DNA of 7,827 bases from CAYRMV01 sp964425255 (GTDB lineage: Bacteria; Bacteroidota; Bacteroidia; Flavobacteriales_D; Crocinitomicaceae), in contig CAYRMV010000152.1 in assembly GCA_964425255.1 (NCBI GenBank), positions 1 through 7,827 on the forward strand. Direction: 5' to 3'. The notes below the pieces were generated by a model. That model did no database searches. It was given only the letters and a program-made list of their open reading frames with translations, and had not been told where the DNA came from. How positions within the stretch are numbered: the stretch's first letter is position 1; every line of letters starts with the position of its first letter. The position numbers and the translations under genes are program-made. Positions 6,564-7,827 of this stretch are shown here, piece after piece.

Positions 6564-7827
6564 ATGCTAAAAAAAGGATGTTTATTTATATGTTGTTTTG
6601 CTTTTATTTTTTGCAGCTATGCTCAAAATTTCACAGAACAACAGTTACGTGCCACTTTCGATTCGTTGAGTGTTAAAAGCAAAGGATTAAACAATAGACT
6701 TCAGCTGAATGTCTCTGGAATTTCTACACATGAACTAATTACTTCTGTTTCGATGGAAAATAATTTAAATTTCATCATCGATCCAGGATTGAACCAATTA
6801 GTTTCCTATAATTTTTATGACGCTCTTGTGAAAGATATGTTGGTATTTTTATACCTAAACTATGAAATTGAGTATGATTTTGTTGGAACAATTATCTATG
6901 CAAAAAAAAGAAAAAAACCGGAAATAGTCCAAGTTATACAAGCAAAACAACTCGATATTAAATACAATCCCAGCAATAATTTTTTATCGGTTGACTTAAA
7001 AAATGATACGCTTTATTCGGTTTTCAATGAAATCACAAGACAAACTGGATTAAATTTCGTATTACATCCCGATTTACGAGATCGAAAAATCAATTCTTTT
7101 GTTCTCAACCGTCCATTGGAACAAGTAATTGATATGATTGCTCAGTCAAATGCATTTGCTGTTTCCAAAGATGAAAAAGGAAATTTTCAAGTAAACTTTC
7201 CTCCCAAAGAAGACCTAAACATCAATGGCAATAATCAGAACAAAAAAAATAGTACTGGCACACGGCTTACACCAAACTCAAATCCTTCTATTTTAGTTAC
7301 AAAAGCGAACGACAACAAAGTTAATATTCAAGCATACAACTCCGATTTGATGGATTTGATTCGAATCGTTTCCGATGAAACAAGTAGTCACTATGTACTT
7401 TATTCTGAAATCAACGGAAAAGTCACCCTTGATGTAACCGATGTGACATTTGGAGAACTTTTAACACGTGTTTTCAACGGAAGTAAATACGGATTCAAAA
7501 GCGACAATGGGTTGTTTGTAATCGGCGAACACAAGATGGAGGGACTTCGAACAACAGAATTAATTCGTCTAGAAAATCGTACCATTGAAAATGTAAAAAC
7601 GGCCATTCCAAAAGAATTAATCAGTGACTTAGAAATAAGTGAATTCGTTGAGCTAAATGCACTTATCGCAACAGGAAATCAACGCAGCGTGTACGAATTA
7701 AAAAGATTTATTTCTTCCATTGATGTAGTTGTTCCTATGGTTCAAATTGATGTGATGCTCATTGTATCCCGAGTAGGGTCTACCGTACAAACTGGAATTA
7801 AAGCGGGTTTAAAAGAAGCTCCGACCA
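6564..7827 (+). CDS. gspD: Secretin GspD, N-terminal part (3' end outside window)
   Basis: This would form the outer-membrane channel of the system. The ATG at 6564 begins one base after the gspE stop, and the frame stays open for 421 codons to the window edge. Residues 1-20 are a signal peptide, probably cut SYA|QN; Cys residues are present but no proper lipobox. Three modules with the STN-type pattern (beta strand, 'ell..ia...gl.fvl.p', strand, 'l...l..ll....y....') follow at about 46-114, 140-210 and 252-320. A polar Asn/Lys linker (about 215-242) separates the second and third. An N1-like ring domain follows (ELIRLENRTIENVKTAIP at 332-349, then GNQRSVYELKRFISSID at 371-387). At 391 the secretin core begins (PMVQIDVMLIVSRVGSTVQT, then GIKAG), matching the 'V.I...I.EV......G' start of the barrel domain. 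The pore itself lies outside the window. GspD versus PilQ cannot be separated by sequence seen here. Confidence 0.9.
   Translation, partial: MLKKGCLFICCFAFIFCSYAQNFTEQQLRATFDSLSVKSKGLNNRLQLNVSGISTHELITSVSMENNLNFIIDPGLNQLVSYNFYDALVKDMLVFLYLNYEIEYDFVGTIIYAKKRKKPEIVQVIQAKQLDIKYNPSNNFLSVDLKNDTLYSVFNEITRQTGLNFVLHPDLRDRKINSFVLNRPLEQVIDMIAQSNAFAVSKDEKGNFQVNFPPKEDLNINGNNQNKKNSTGTRLTPNSNPSILVTKANDNKVNIQAYNSDLMDLIRIVSDETSSHYVLYSEINGKVTLDVTDVTFGELLTRVFNGSKYGFKSDNGLFVIGEHKMEGLRTTELIRLENRTIENVKTAIPKELISDLEISEFVELNALIATGNQRSVYELKRFISSIDVVVPMVQIDVMLIVSRVGSTVQTGIKAGLKEAPT

Noticed and set aside
7400..7606. Minus-strand ORF inside gspD
   Set aside because: Antisense shadow of the third STN-like module and the following ring domain.

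Overview
The window is a compact, AT-rich stretch in which every convincing gene lies on the + strand. From about base 1164 to the right edge it holds one tightly packed operon for a type II secretion / type IV pilus-like machine (the GspD-E-F-G family). Several features point to a member of the Bacteroidota, probably near Flavobacteriales: low GC, no Shine-Dalgarno motifs before the starts, an Ala-Phe prepilin cleavage context (KVKA|F, KINA|F) instead of Gly-Phe, and a signal-peptide protein with YwqK-like MORN repeats. This assignment is inference. No rRNA or other taxonomic marker is present.

Layout. Bases 3-164 hold the C-terminal end of an unrecognised gene. Bases 151-342 encode a possible small single-pass membrane protein. 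Bases 416-1189 encode an exported MORN-repeat protein with a lysine-rich tail. Its 3' end overlaps a GTG-start gene (1164-2381) for a membrane-anchored beta-solenoid protein that I read as a candidate minor, tip-type (PulK/PilX-like) pseudopilin. Then come a short GspI-like prepilin (2381-2701), a GspH/J-like prepilin (2677-3165), the inner-membrane platform protein GspF (3131 or 3155 to 4243), the GspG-like main pseudopilin (4240-4683), a minimal prepilin peptidase (4686-5159), the GspE ATPase (5156-6562) and the N-terminal two thirds of a secretin, GspD (6564 to beyond the window).

How they work together. The peptidase cleaves the prepilins. GspE hydrolyses ATP and, through GspF, drives assembly of a GspG-type filament, presumably with the minor pseudopilins at its tip. 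The filament would push substrate through the outer-membrane GspD channel. Neighbouring genes overlap or lie within 2 bases of each other, so translation is probably coupled. No gspC, gspL or gspM is visible here; they could lie downstream or be absent.

The parts most worth a second look are the beta-solenoid protein occupying the GspK position, the secretin with what look like three tandem STN-type modules, the EF-hand-like loop at the end of the GspG-like pilin, the serine at -1 of the GspI-like prepilin, and the very small built-in peptidase with a relaxed second motif. I see no RNA genes, mobile elements, CRISPR arrays or convincing terminators. The only stretch without a gene is 343-415.
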